A DNA stretch of 64,000 nucleotides from the NCBI RefSeq assembly GCF_009689005.1, contig NZ_AP021879.1, forward strand, positions 6,543,724 through 6,607,723. The letters run 5' to 3'. Shown here one piece after another: positions 35,041 to 44,369 of this stretch. The position numbers and the translations under genes were made by a program. Origin of the DNA: Desulfosarcina ovata subsp. ovata. Its GTDB lineage: Bacteria > Desulfobacterota > Desulfobacteria > Desulfobacterales > Desulfosarcinaceae. The number at the start of each line of letters is the position of its first letter. The stretch's first letter is position 1. Below the pieces are notes generated by a model. The model searched no databases. It worked only from the letters and a program-made list of their open reading frames with translations, and was not told the DNA's origin.

Positions 35041-37005
35041 ATGAAAAAGAAAATTCTGGTGGTCGATGACAACCGGATGATTTTAAAATTTTTATCCAAC
35101 CTGCTCGATGCGGAAGGCCACGAGGTAAAAACCTGCGAGGACGGCCTGTCGGCGCTGAGCCTGCTGACCATCTACCAGCCGGATATCGTTTTCGTCGACC
35201 TGATCATCCCGAAAATCGGCGGGGATAAATTGTGCCAGATCATCAGGACCATGGAGCATATGCGACAATGCTACCTGGTGATTATTTCCGCCGCTGTGGC
35301 CGAGATGGATCTGGATTTCAGGAAAATCGGTGTCAACGCCTGCATCGCCAAAGGCCCTTTCGGTCAGATGGGCAAACATGTGCTGGCCGCGATTAATGAT
35401 TCGGCAGACCCCGCAAAATCGATTTCCGAGCATGAAATTCTCGGTATCGCCTCCATTGATGGTATTCCGGTGTATGCCCGTCGCATGACCAAAGAGCTGC
35501 TGGGGCGCAATCGCCATCTGGAAACCATTTTGGAAAGCATGACCGAGGGGATCGTTGAAATTTTTACCGGGCGGGTGGTTTACGCCAATTCCACGGCCGT
35601 GAAACTTTTTGGCGTTCCCCTGGAGAATCTGCTTTCCGTCCGGTTGCGTGAATTGTTCGACGAGGAATTTCAGAGCCGCATCGATTTCTTGTTGCAGCCC
35701 CCCGCTGGAACGTCGACGGCCGTTGGTGTAACCCGCCCCCTTGAGCTGAGCGGACGTCAGATCGTCATCCGCAGCTTTCCGGTGCAGGACGAAGCCGACA
35801 CGATCATTTTGCTGATCGCCGATGTGACGGAGCAGCGCGATCTGGAGTATCAGTTGCAGCATGTGCGGCGCATGGATGCCATTGGAAACCTGGCCGGTGG
35901 GATTGCCCACAACTTCAATAACCTGTTGATGGGTATTCAGGGCAATGTTTCCATTTTGATCCAGGAAAAAAAGATGGGCGACCCCGGATACGATGAGTTG
36001 GCCGGTATTGAACGCTGTATCGACAGCGGTGCCAAACTGACCCGCCAGCTGTTGAGCTTTGCCAAGGGCGGCCGCTACTCCATGGCGATGGTCGATATCA
36101 ATGACATTGTTGAGAAGTCGGCGAGCATGTTTGCCCGGACGCGCAAAGAGATTCATGTGGTTCAGCAACTGGCGGAAGATATGGTCATGGCCGAAGTGGA
36201 TGCCGCCCAGATTGAACTGGTCCTGATGGATCTTTATGTGAATGCGTGGCATGCCATGTCCAGAGGCGGGACGTTGACCGTTTCCACGGCCACGGTTTCG
36301 TTAAACAAAACGTTTGTCAAGCCCTACCATCTTCAACCGGGGCAATACCAGAAAATCGAAGTGGCCGACAACGGCGCCGGTATGGATGAAAAGACAACCG
36401 AGCGGATTTTCGAGCCCTTTTACACCACCCGGCCCATGGGTGAGGGAACCGGACTGGGACTGGCCTCTGTTTTCGGTATCATCAAAAAGCACCGGGGCAT
36501 CATTGCCGTGGATAGCCAGATCGGACGCGGAAGTACCTTTTCGATCTACTTGCCCGCAGCCCGGATCCTCCAGAAACCCAAAGACGAAGGGACATTGACC
36601 ACCGGCGGGAGGGGTCTGGCGTTAGCGAGGGGTTCCGGAACCATCCTGGTGGTGGATGATGAGGAATACATTCTCAAAGCCGACCAGGCCATGCTGACCG
36701 AGCTCGGATACGACGTACTGCTGGCAAAGGGTGGCAGAGAGGCCTTGGAGGTCTTCGAAGCCAACCGGGACCGAATCCAATTGCTCATTTTGGATCTGAT
36801 CATGCCTGATTTGAGCGGAGAGACCGTATACGACCGGGTAAAAGCCTCGAGGCCCGACGTGCGGGTGATTCTGTCCTCCGGGTACAGCATTGAAGGCCAG
36901 GCGGAATCGGTCATAAAAAAAGGCTGTGACGGCTTTATTCAAAAACCATACAACCTCAGCCAGCTGGCGCTGAAAATCAAGGAAACCCTTGCCGACGACA
37001 AGTAA
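35041..37005 (+). CDS. Hybrid sensor histidine kinase, REC-PAS-HisKA-HATPase-REC
   Basis: A cytosolic two-component hybrid kinase of 654 residues. An N-terminal receiver (1-120, phospho-Asp53 in VFVDLIIP) leads to a PAS domain (about 165-275) and a kinase core with GGIAHNFNNLL, phospho-His290, the N box near YVNAWHA, DNGAGM and GTGLGLASV. A second receiver closes the protein with Asp585 in LILDLIMPDLSG. There are no membrane segments. ATG 35041 is chosen for MKKKILVVDD after a GGAGGGG site; earlier in-frame starts read through non-conserved sequence. The next gene is another hybrid kinase 107 bp downstream. Confidence 0.93.
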   Translation: MKKKILVVDDNRMILKFLSNLLDAEGHEVKTCEDGLSALSLLTIYQPDIVFVDLIIPKIGGDKLCQIIRTMEHMRQCYLVIISAAVAEMDLDFRKIGVNACIAKGPFGQMGKHVLAAINDSADPAKSISEHEILGIASIDGIPVYARRMTKELLGRNRHLETILESMTEGIVEIFTGRVVYANSTAVKLFGVPLENLLSVRLRELFDEEFQSRIDFLLQPPAGTSTAVGVTRPLELSGRQIVIRSFPVQDEADTIILLIADVTEQRDLEYQLQHVRRMDAIGNLAGGIAHNFNNLLMGIQGNVSILIQEKKMGDPGYDELAGIERCIDSGAKLTRQLLSFAKGGRYSMAMVDINDIVEKSASMFARTRKEIHVVQQLAEDMVMAEVDAAQIELVLMDLYVNAWHAMSRGGTLTVSTATVSLNKTFVKPYHLQPGQYQKIEVADNGAGMDEKTTERIFEPFYTTRPMGEGTGLGLASVFGIIKKHRGIIAVDSQIGRGSTFSIYLPAARILQKPKDEGTLTTGGRGLALARGSGTILVVDDEEYILKADQAMLTELGYDVLLAKGGREALEVFEANRDRIQLLILDLIMPDLSGETVYDRVKASRPDVRVILSSGYSIEGQAESVIKKGCDGFIQKPYNLSQLALKIKETLADDK

Positions 37006-37112
37006 GCCGCCTGGCGGCTGGCCCGCCCCTTGGTGGACGTGGGAATGACCCATCCCGGGCGCGTTGGTAACCCATATTTTTCCATCGGTCAGGGAAGGAA
37101 AACGCGGACGCG

Positions 37113-39773
37113 ATGGCAGATCCCCACACCCCCAAAAACACACCACGCCTGAAAGACCGGCTCCTTCATCCCCAGACGCGGAGCAGCGCCGCCAGGCTCG
37201 CCGATCGGGTATTGCTGATGGGCGTGGGCGTGGCTTCTGTCTATTGGATTTTTGCTTCTCTGCTTTTCTCCTTGAATGCCGAAACCGGAACCTTTTTGAC
37301 GCATTTCTTGAATCCCGGGTTCAACGAATTTCTCAGCCGCCTGCTGGTGTTGTGCTTCTTTATGATTTTCGGCTCCCAGGTGGGCTACACCCTGCGTCAG
37401 CGTCAGGCACTGGATGAAGCCCTGGCCGGCAGTGAGGAGAAGCATCGCACCATCCTCGAAAATATCGAGGATGGGTACTATGAAATCGATTTCCAGGGCA
37501 ACCTGACCGTATTCAACGAGTCGTTCCGCAAAATTACCGGATATGCCGCGGATCAGCTAACCATGCAGGACTTCCGGCGGTTGCTGACACCGGCGGAAAC
37601 CGGAAAGGTGTTCGGTGTTTTTGAAAAAGTACGACAGACAGGGCGGGCCATCAAAGACCTTGGGTTTGTCATCGTGCGCCGTGACGGTGCCCGGCGGTGG
37701 GTGGAAACTTCCATTTCGCCGGTTACTGACAGCGATAGCCAGGTGATCGGGTATCGGGGCATCCTGCGGGATGTGACCCGCCGGCGCCAGGCCGATGCAC
37801 TGAAACAGGAAAAGATGGCTGCCGAGTCCGCCAGTCGCTCAAAAAGTGAGTTTCTGGCCAACATGAGTCATGAGATCCGAACGCCGCTGAATGCCATTAT
37901 CGGACTGGTGGAACTGCTTTTGGCCTCACCGCTTTCCCGGGAGCAGCGGGAAGATCTCAAGGTGGTCCAGTCGGCGGCCTATGCACTCCTGTCGGTCATC
38001 AATGATATTCTCGATTTCTCAAAGATTGAAGCGGGCAAGCTGGAGCTGGAACGATCGCCCTTCAACCTGCGGGATTTCCTGGGCGAGGCGCTCAAGATTC
38101 TGGCCGTCAGGGCCCATGAGAAGCATCTCGAACTGGCCTATCGAGTGGCGCCAAACGTTCCCGACCGCCTGGTGGGGGATCCTCACCGTTTTCGGCAGGT
38201 GTTGCTCAACCTGATCGGCAATGCCATCAAATTCACGGACTCCGGTGAAATTGTCGTTTTCGCCCAATGTGATTCCCTTGAGAATGACCGCCTGATGTTG
38301 CACATGGCCGTTCGGGATACCGGAGCCGGCATTCCCACCGGCAAGCAGGCCCTCATTTTCGATGCATTCAGCCAGGCGGACGGTAGTACCAGCCGGAAAT
38401 TCGGCGGTACCGGCTTGGGGCTGGCGGTCAGTTCACAACTGGTCAGCCTGATGGGAGGACGAATTTGGGTGAAAAGCGTGCTGGGCAAGGGCAGTATTTT
38501 TCACTTCACCGCCGCATTCGATGTGAACACAGCGGCGCCGGCTGCCCCGGTGCTGCCGGCAGACGTCGATCTGAGCGGATTGCGCGTGCTGGTGGTTGAC
38601 GACAATGCCACCAACCTGAAAATCCTGTGTGAAATGCTGGCCAGCTGGAAGATGGTTCCCAAGGCGGCGTCGTCGGCTGAGTCCGCCAAAACAGTGTTGA
38701 CGAGGATGCAACAGCGTGGTGAGGCGGTCGATCTGGCCCTGATCGATTCCGACCTGACCCGGGCCGGCACCCTTTCTCTGGTCCGTTATATCCGTTCCCG
38801 GGAAGCTCCCGCGGCCCGCATTACATTGATGCTGACGACGACCACCGCCAAAACGGCGGATCGCTATAACGCCGAGGGGGTAGCCATGGTGGTGACCAAA
38901 CCGGTACGGCCCTCCGATCTGCTCGATGCCATCATCAAATCCCTGTCCCAGGAAAATGTTCCCATCGAAGTCGTCAAGGAGAAGAGATCCGGTGAACAGG
39001 AGACCGCCCTTCCACCACTGAACATTCTCGTTGCCGAGGATACGCCCTTTAACCAGAAGTATATCCGGCGGCTTCTGGAGAACTGGCGCTGCCGGACGAC
39101 AATTGTGGAAAATGGCCGCCTGGCCATTGCAGCTCTGGCCAACCAGAACTTCGATTTGGTGCTGATGGATGTTCAGATGCCGGAGATGGACGGCATCACC
39201 GCCACGCTGAGAATCCGTGAGGAGGAGCAGAAAACCGGGAGGCACATCCCCATCGTCGCCATGACCGCCCATGCCATGAAGGGCGACCGTGAACGCTGCA
39301 TCGAGGCCGGTATGGACGACTATGTGCCCAAGCCCATCGCATCGGCGACGCTACGCAAGACCATCTTGCGGATCCTGCCTGTTGCCGCGCCGGCACCGGC
39401 GGCTTCGGAAGCGGCGGCAGGGACGGACGCCGGTGCCGACCTGGCCGTGTTGATGGAGGCGTTCAACAATGACGGTACGTTCTTTAAGGATGTGGCCGGA
39501 ATGTTTATCAGCGATTATCCGCCGATGCTGGAGACGATCGAAAAAGCCATTGACGCGAAGGATGTTGAACTGGTCAGCCGGACCGCCCACGCCCTGAAAG
39601 GAATGGCGCGTAATTTTCAGGCGGATACCGCCGCCGCGACCGCCCTGAAGCTCGAACAAGTGGCGGCCGCTGGGCGGCTTGACGGCGCCGGGGAACTGAT
39701 CCGGCAACTGGCAGCGGAACTGGGCCGCTTCGAAACCCACCTCAAAGCGATGATGGCGCGGGTCACCGGTTGA
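37113..39773 (+). CDS. Membrane hybrid histidine kinase, PAS-HisKA-HATPase-REC-REC-Hpt
   Basis: An 886-residue phosphorelay kinase of the BarA type. Two membrane segments lie near 29-52 and 73-95. Then come a PAS/PAC domain (about 105-230), HisKA with NMSHEIRTPLNAIIG (His253), HATPase with NLIGNAIKFT and GGTGLGLAVSSQL, a receiver with Asp545, a second receiver with Asp686 in LMDVQMPEMDG, and a C-terminal Hpt domain with His826 in TAHALKGMARNF. All phosphotransfer residues are present. The partner response regulator is not in the window; the GGDEF protein nearby is a possible output but lacks a receiver. GGAAAACGCGGACGCG precedes the ATG. Confidence 0.94.
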   Translation: MADPHTPKNTPRLKDRLLHPQTRSSAARLADRVLLMGVGVASVYWIFASLLFSLNAETGTFLTHFLNPGFNEFLSRLLVLCFFMIFGSQVGYTLRQRQALDEALAGSEEKHRTILENIEDGYYEIDFQGNLTVFNESFRKITGYAADQLTMQDFRRLLTPAETGKVFGVFEKVRQTGRAIKDLGFVIVRRDGARRWVETSISPVTDSDSQVIGYRGILRDVTRRRQADALKQEKMAAESASRSKSEFLANMSHEIRTPLNAIIGLVELLLASPLSREQREDLKVVQSAAYALLSVINDILDFSKIEAGKLELERSPFNLRDFLGEALKILAVRAHEKHLELAYRVAPNVPDRLVGDPHRFRQVLLNLIGNAIKFTDSGEIVVFAQCDSLENDRLMLHMAVRDTGAGIPTGKQALIFDAFSQADGSTSRKFGGTGLGLAVSSQLVSLMGGRIWVKSVLGKGSIFHFTAAFDVNTAAPAAPVLPADVDLSGLRVLVVDDNATNLKILCEMLASWKMVPKAASSAESAKTVLTRMQQRGEAVDLALIDSDLTRAGTLSLVRYIRSREAPAARITLMLTTTTAKTADRYNAEGVAMVVTKPVRPSDLLDAIIKSLSQENVPIEVVKEKRSGEQETALPPLNILVAEDTPFNQKYIRRLLENWRCRTTIVENGRLAIAALANQNFDLVLMDVQMPEMDGITATLRIREEEQKTGRHIPIVAMTAHAMKGDRERCIEAGMDDYVPKPIASATLRKTILRILPVAAPAPAASEAAAGTDAGADLAVLMEAFNNDGTFFKDVAGMFISDYPPMLETIEKAIDAKDVELVSRTAHALKGMARNFQADTAAATALKLEQVAAAGRLDGAGELIRQLAAELGRFETHLKAMMARVTG

Positions 39774-39776
39774 CCC

Positions 39777-39806
39777 GATGCCCGGGCATCAACGGACTAT
39801 TCCGTT
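39777..39806. terminator. Two back-to-back palindromes between convergent genes
   Basis: GATGCCCGGGCATC is a perfect 14-base palindrome and is followed at once by AACGGA-ctat-TCCGTT. They lie in and across the 23-bp gap between the convergent kinase and small-protein genes, so they could stop transcription in both directions. There is no T-run. Confidence 0.35.
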
Positions 39807-40159
39807 GACGATTCAACACTGTCCCGGCGGGTATCCACAATAAGATGGCGCAGCATTTCCCAGGCCTGCTGTTCTTTTTGATGTTCATGCGCTTTTCGGG
39901 CTTCATTCTTACCACTGCCGGTGGAGTAGACAATCGCCGGCTGGCCGTTGGGTCTGGTGATGGTTCGAATGCCCATGGCGCGATTTTTCGCCTGCGCCGA
40001 CCGGTTCGCTTCGATTTCACTTTCCAGCATCATCTGGATCGTTTTCTCACTCACCCCGTTCTGCTTGAGCAGCAGGATCTCCTGGGCCGTCAGTGCGTGC
40101 AGTGCCGTCGGGATGGCCATCCATAGACAGCCGATTCCAATCAGTATGGCTGTTTTCAT
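39797..40159 (-). CDS. Small exported protein of unknown function
   Basis: A 120-residue protein with a cleavable-type signal peptide (MKTAILIGIGCLWMAIPTALHAL) followed by a helical segment AQEILLLKQNGVSEKTIQMMLESEI, which resembles a short helix-turn unit seen at the start of exported hypothetical proteins, and then a charged tail. ATG 40159 is chosen because GAAAGGAAAAAAC precedes it; the longer frame begins at a non-signal sequence. It converges with the kinase gene. I do not recognise a family. Confidence 0.7.
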   Translation of the reverse strand: MKTAILIGIGCLWMAIPTALHALTAQEILLLKQNGVSEKTIQMMLESEIEANRSAQAKNRAMGIRTITRPNGQPAIVYSTGSGKNEARKAHEHQKEQQAWEMLRHLIVDTRRDSVESSTE

Positions 40160-40227
40160 GTTTTTTCCTTTCGTTGGTAGTATGGGGGGGGGCAATGCGC
40201 ATGATGCTTTTTCGGGTGCTTCCGTAA

Positions 40228-40369
40228 GAGCCTGTTTGAGAAGTCTGGATCAGGCCCGATAACAAGGCGGGAAGTGGCTCAAAAGCGGAGCATATATGTA
40301 ATATGTGAGCATTTTGAGACACTTCCCAACGCCGTTAGCGGGCCTTAGACGGATTTATCAAACAGGCTC
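40228..40369. repeat. 142-bp MITE-like palindromic element
   Basis: The ends GAGCCTGTTTGA and TCAAACAGGCTC are perfect 12-bp inverted repeats, and the two halves pair along nearly the whole length: AGGCCCG with CGGGCCT, GGGAAGTG with CACTTCCC, CTCAAAA with TTTTGAG, around an AT-rich centre. TAA lies directly outside both ends (40225-40227 and 40370-40372), like a target-site duplication. There is no coding capacity. It fits a non-autonomous transposable element or a large REP-type palindrome. Confidence 0.8.
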
Positions 40370-40572
40370 TAACTCAGCAGCTTGAACATACCATATAATC
40401 TTTTGATCCATGATGGCAAATGCGCGATTCCATCGTTTTGTCATTTCGTATCCCAATTAGGGGATGGTTTTCGTTACCCTGCTGGCGTCGCGCTTTATGG
40501 TGAGACCGGGTTGCCGGCCAAACCTGAGAAGCGCCATATCAACGGCCTCGATTTAAACATGAATCCCCCTCT
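40370..40572. other. Intergenic DNA between repeat and rhamnose locus
   Basis: This stretch lies between the palindromic element and the end of the truncated DeoR gene. It contains a weak open frame (40382-40576) whose second half reads PEKRHINGLDLNMNPPL; I cannot assign it. It may be debris from the rearrangement seen further right. Confidence 0.3.
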
Positions 40573-41252
40573 CTAGTAGATGAGCTGGACCCCTTCTTTC
40601 TTGAAAAAATCCACCCAGGCCCGTTTGGGTTCGCGGTCCGTAATGACATAGTCCAGATTTGCGTAATCCAGGGTTCGCATGAACACGATTTGGTCGAACT
40701 TCGTGTGGTCAGCCAGAAGGATCCGTGTTTTTGCCTGCCGGACCATCACCTGCTTAACCAACGCTTCGGGTTCGTTGGACTCCATCACACCTCTTTCACG
40801 ATCCAGGCCTTTACAGCTAATCAGTGCCAGGTCAACGTTGTAGGCTTCCAACGTCCGGCAGGCGAGAGCACCCACAAAGGCGAAAGAATGGGCACGTAAC
40901 CCGCCGCCCGTGCCGATGAGGGTGAAGCCGGCCCTCGCATAATCGTTGAGCAGCTTCACCGAGTTGGTGATGATGGTCAAGTCCGTTTTGGCTTGCAGGA
41001 TGTCGATCAGCGCCAGCACCGTGGTGCTGGCATCGGCCATGATGCTATAGCCGTTGTTGACCAGCCCGGTGGCCTTTGCGGCGATGGCCTGCTTTTCCGC
41101 GTGATTGGCCGCGGTCCTGTTGGCAAAAGGCAGATCTTCATTGATGGGTTGGGCCGGAACCGCGCCACCGTAGCTGCGGCGGAGAAATCCGTCCTTTTCC
41201 AGGCGCTCAAGGTCGCGGCGGACCGTTTCCGGGGTTACGCTGAATTCCTTGC
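40573..41252 (-). pseudogene. DeoR-family regulator, 5'-truncated
   Basis: The frame reads from SKEFSVTPETVRRDLERLEK, the recognition helix of a DeoR helix-turn-helix, through GGAVPAQP, SIMADASTTVLALID and the sugar-phosphate sensor domain to FFKKEGVQLIY. About the first 25-30 residues, the start codon and the promoter are gone; an in-frame TGA at 41262-41260 lies just beyond the junction with rhaB DNA. An internal ATG at 41040 would yield only the sensor domain. By position it was the repressor of the neighbouring rhamnose genes, divergently transcribed. Such a fragment should not bind DNA. Confidence 0.85.
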
Positions 41253-42179
41253 TTTCTGCTCACCGGAAAAAAGGTCAACGAGTATACCAACGCCACCACT
41301 ACCCAGCTTGTCAACGCGCATTCCCGGACTTGGGATGTCGAATTGCTGAACGCCCTGGAATTGCCCGTGGATATTTTCGGCAAGCTGTCCCTGCCCAAAA
41401 CCGTCGTGGGCAACTTGAAGCCGGAAATCAGGGCGGCTGTAGGGTTTGACGTGGAAGTCGTCCTCTCCGCCACTCACGATACCGCTTCCGCCGTGCTGGC
41501 CATGCCTGCAAAAGACGATGATTCCATCTACATCAGCTCAGGCACATGGTCCCTCATGGGCATAGAGCGCCTGATCCCGGACTGCACCGAGGAAAGCCGT
41601 AAACGCAACTTCACCAACGAGGGTGGCTACCACTACCGTTACCGTTACCTCAAGAACATCATGGGGCTGTGGATGCTCCAGAATATTCGTAATGAATTCA
41701 AGCATCTGTATTCCTTTGACGAAATCAATACCCTGGCCGGTATCGGCCTGTATTTTCCCTCAACGGTCAAGGTGAACGACCCGGCCTTTCTTGCCCCCCG
41801 GAGCATGATTACGGCCGTCAAGGCATACTGCGCCCGCACGGGCCAGGACGTGCCGGAAACGGAATGCGAAATTCTAGCCTGCACCTACAAGAGCCTTGCC
41901 AGCTGCTACGCGGAAACCGCCAGCGAGATTGAAGCCTTGACCGGCAAAGCATACCGCCGGATTCACATCATCGGCGGCGGCTGTCGGGACGGCCTGCTGA
42001 ACCGACTGACCTCCCAATATACCGGCAAGGACGTTTATGCCGGACCCGTGGAGGCCACGGCCATCGGGAACCTGCTCGTGCAGATGCTGCGGGCCGGAAG
42101 TATCGCCGATCTTCCCGAAGCGCGGGATGCCGTGCGCCGTTCCTTTGCCGTGGAAAAGGTTGTTGTTGCGTGTAGCTGA
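41253..42179 (+). pseudogene. rhaB: L-rhamnulokinase, 5'-truncated
   Basis: RhaB phosphorylates L-rhamnulose. The frame resumes at FLLTGKK, VNEYTNATTTQLVN and runs intact to the normal C-terminus, including the ATHDTASAV, SSGTWSLMG and IHIIGGGCRDGLLN motifs of the FGGY C-terminal domain. About 180 N-terminal residues, including the start and much of the sugar-binding domain, are missing. An in-frame TGA at 41241 marks the other side of the junction. The internal TTG at 41343 is unlikely to give an active enzyme. The absence of further lesions suggests a recent deletion. Confidence 0.88.
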
Positions 42180-42230
42180 AAGCGACCGGGCTTTCCCGGT
42201 GAAAACCCTATTCATAAAAGGAGGACTGCC

Positions 42231-43469
42231 ATGTCCCGATTTGAAACGGCCAAAGCCATGTACCAGGAATACGGGGTCGATGTTGAGGCGGCGCTGCAGA
42301 CCCTGGAAAAAGTCAAAATTTCCATGCACTGCTGGCAGGGTGACGACGTGTCCGGGTTTGAGAATTCCGGCGAGCTGTCCGGCGGCATCGCGGCCACCGG
42401 CAACTATCCCGGCAAGGCCCGCACCGCCGAAGAGCTTTTTGCCGATATGGACGTGGCGTTCAGCCTCATTCCCGGCAAACACAAGGTAAACGTTCACGCC
42501 TGTTACGCGACCGACGGTAAGGCCGACCGCAACGCACTGGAACCGAAGCATTTCCAGTCCTGGGTGCAGTATGCCAGGGAGCGCGGTTTGGGCCTCGATT
42601 TCAATCCCACCTTTTTTTCTCATCCCAAAGCAGCTGACTCCCTGACCCTTTCGCATCCGGATGCGGCCATCCGGTCCTTCTGGGTCGAACACGGCAAGGC
42701 CTGCCGCCGTATTGCTGCCCATTTTGGCAAGGAACTGGGCCAACTGTGCCTGAACAACGTCTGGATTCCCGATGGATACAAAGATGTTCCGGCGGATCGC
42801 TTCGGCCCCAGGGAACGGCTGAGAAATTCCCTGGACGCCATTTTCGCCGAGAAGTTCAACCCGGAACACATCGTGGACAGCGTGGAGTCCAAGGTTTTTG
42901 GTATCGGGCTGGAGTCTTACACCGTGGGCTCCCACGAGTTCTACCTCAGCTACGCCGCACAAAACGGCGTGCTCTGCCTGCTCGATTCCGGACATTTCCA
43001 CCCCACGGAGGTCATCTCCGACAAGATTCCCACCATGCTGCTGTTCTTCGACAAACTCGCCCTGCACGTGACACGGCCGGTACGCTGGGACAGCGACCAC
43101 GTGGTGCGCTTCGACAACGAACTGCAGGAGATCGCCAAGGAAATCGTACGCTGCAACGCCCTTGATCGGGTACTGATCGGCCTGGATTTCTTCGATGCGT
43201 CCATCAACCGCGTTTCCGCCTGGGTGGTGGGCATGCGCAACATGCAGAAGGCGCTTTTGTACGCCCTGCTCATGCCGCACGCCAAACTGGCCGGCCTGCA
43301 AACCCGGGGCGCGTTCACTGAACTCATGGCAATCCAGGAAGAACTCAAACTTTATCCTTTCGGCGATATATGGGACCGTTTCTGCGAAATGCACAACGTG
43401 CCGGTTCGTTGCCAATGGTTCAACCGCATTCGGGATTATGAACAAACCGTACAGAGCAAAAGGAAGTAA
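42231..43469 (+). CDS. rhaA: L-rhamnose isomerase
   Basis: RhaA interconverts L-rhamnose and L-rhamnulose. The 412-residue protein is full length, starting MSRFETAKAMYQEYGVDVEAAL, with the family's KISMHCWQGDDVSGFE, LDFNPTFFSHPKA, ACYATDGKADRN and DSGHFHPTE (metal-binding His) segments, and the C-terminal TRGAFTELMAIQEE. AAAGGAGG is well placed before the ATG. It follows the damaged rhaB by 51 bp and precedes rhaD by 5 bp. Confidence 0.95.
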   Translation: MSRFETAKAMYQEYGVDVEAALQTLEKVKISMHCWQGDDVSGFENSGELSGGIAATGNYPGKARTAEELFADMDVAFSLIPGKHKVNVHACYATDGKADRNALEPKHFQSWVQYARERGLGLDFNPTFFSHPKAADSLTLSHPDAAIRSFWVEHGKACRRIAAHFGKELGQLCLNNVWIPDGYKDVPADRFGPRERLRNSLDAIFAEKFNPEHIVDSVESKVFGIGLESYTVGSHEFYLSYAAQNGVLCLLDSGHFHPTEVISDKIPTMLLFFDKLALHVTRPVRWDSDHVVRFDNELQEIAKEIVRCNALDRVLIGLDFFDASINRVSAWVVGMRNMQKALLYALLMPHAKLAGLQTRGAFTELMAIQEELKLYPFGDIWDRFCEMHNVPVRCQWFNRIRDYEQTVQSKRK

Positions 43470-43474
43470 AACAA

Positions 43475-44335
43475 GTGAACATACGCAAAACCATAGCGTT
43501 GCAGGAAGCAACACAGATGAACGTAACAGACGCGCCTTTTGTGCGCGGTTTTATCCGGTTGACGGACGACGCTTTTAAAAAGGGCTGGCACGAGCGTAAC
43601 GGCGGCAACCTCAGTTACCGGATCAGGCCGGAAGAAATTGAAACGGTCCGTTCATCGCTGCGCGATCCCGCTGAATGGACCGACATCGGTCTTCGCCTGC
43701 CCGATCTGGCCGGAGAGTATTTTCTTGTCACGGGCAGCGGCAAATACATGCGCAACGTGATCGAATGCCCCGCGGACAATATCGCCATCGCCCTGATCGA
43801 CGAAGCGGGTGAAAAATTCAGCCTGGTCTGGGGACTGGAAAGCGGCGGCAGGCCCACCAGCGAATTCCCCACCCACCTGATAAACCACGCCATCACCGCG
43901 AAACGCACAAACGGCGCACACCACGTCATCTACCATGCCCATCCGGCCAACATCATTGCGCTGTCCTTTGTGCTGCCCCTGACGGATAGGGCCTTTACCC
44001 GCGAACTCTGGGGCATGGCCACGGAATGCCCGGTGGTCTTCCCCGAAGGCGTGGGCGTGGTGCCCTGGATGGTGCCCGGGGGGAGCGAAATCGCCAAGGC
44101 GACCGGCAAACTGATGGAACAATACAACGTCGTGGTCTGGGCGCATCACGGGGTGTTCTGCTCCGGCGCGGACTTCGACGAGACGTTTGGTCTTATGGAT
44201 ACCGTGGAAAAATCCGCTGAAATCAGTGTGAAGGTACGTTCCATGGGTGGCGCGCATCAGGGAATTGCTCCGGACGAGCTGCGGCATCTGGCCAGCGATT
44301 TCAACGTGACGCTTCCGGAAAAATTCTTCCGATGA
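43475..44335 (+). CDS. rhaD: Rhamnulose-1-phosphate aldolase
   Basis: RhaD splits L-rhamnulose 1-phosphate to dihydroxyacetone phosphate and L-lactaldehyde. It is a class II zinc aldolase of 286 residues, with ERNGGNLSYR, VTGSGKYMRNV, IYHAHPANIIAL (zinc histidines) and WAHHGVFCSG. The GTG start at 43475 has AGGAAG eight bases ahead; an ATG at 43517 is a possible shorter start. Its substrate can only form if a rhamnulokinase exists elsewhere, because rhaB here is broken. Confidence 0.94.
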   Translation: MNIRKTIALQEATQMNVTDAPFVRGFIRLTDDAFKKGWHERNGGNLSYRIRPEEIETVRSSLRDPAEWTDIGLRLPDLAGEYFLVTGSGKYMRNVIECPADNIAIALIDEAGEKFSLVWGLESGGRPTSEFPTHLINHAITAKRTNGAHHVIYHAHPANIIALSFVLPLTDRAFTRELWGMATECPVVFPEGVGVVPWMVPGGSEIAKATGKLMEQYNVVVWAHHGVFCSGADFDETFGLMDTVEKSAEISVKVRSMGGAHQGIAPDELRHLASDFNVTLPEKFFR

Positions 44336-44369
44336 TGCCAAAAAACGATAACAGAAGGAGAGGTTTCTC

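Noticed and set aside
40228..40369. The palindrome as a CRISPR repeat or an RNA gene
   Set aside because: There is a single palindrome with terminal inverted repeats and flanking TAA, no spacer array, and no match to a known RNA.
41343..42179. An intact short rhamnulokinase starting at TTG 41343
   Set aside because: Clear RhaB sequence continues upstream of this codon to 41253, and about 180 conserved N-terminal residues are missing.
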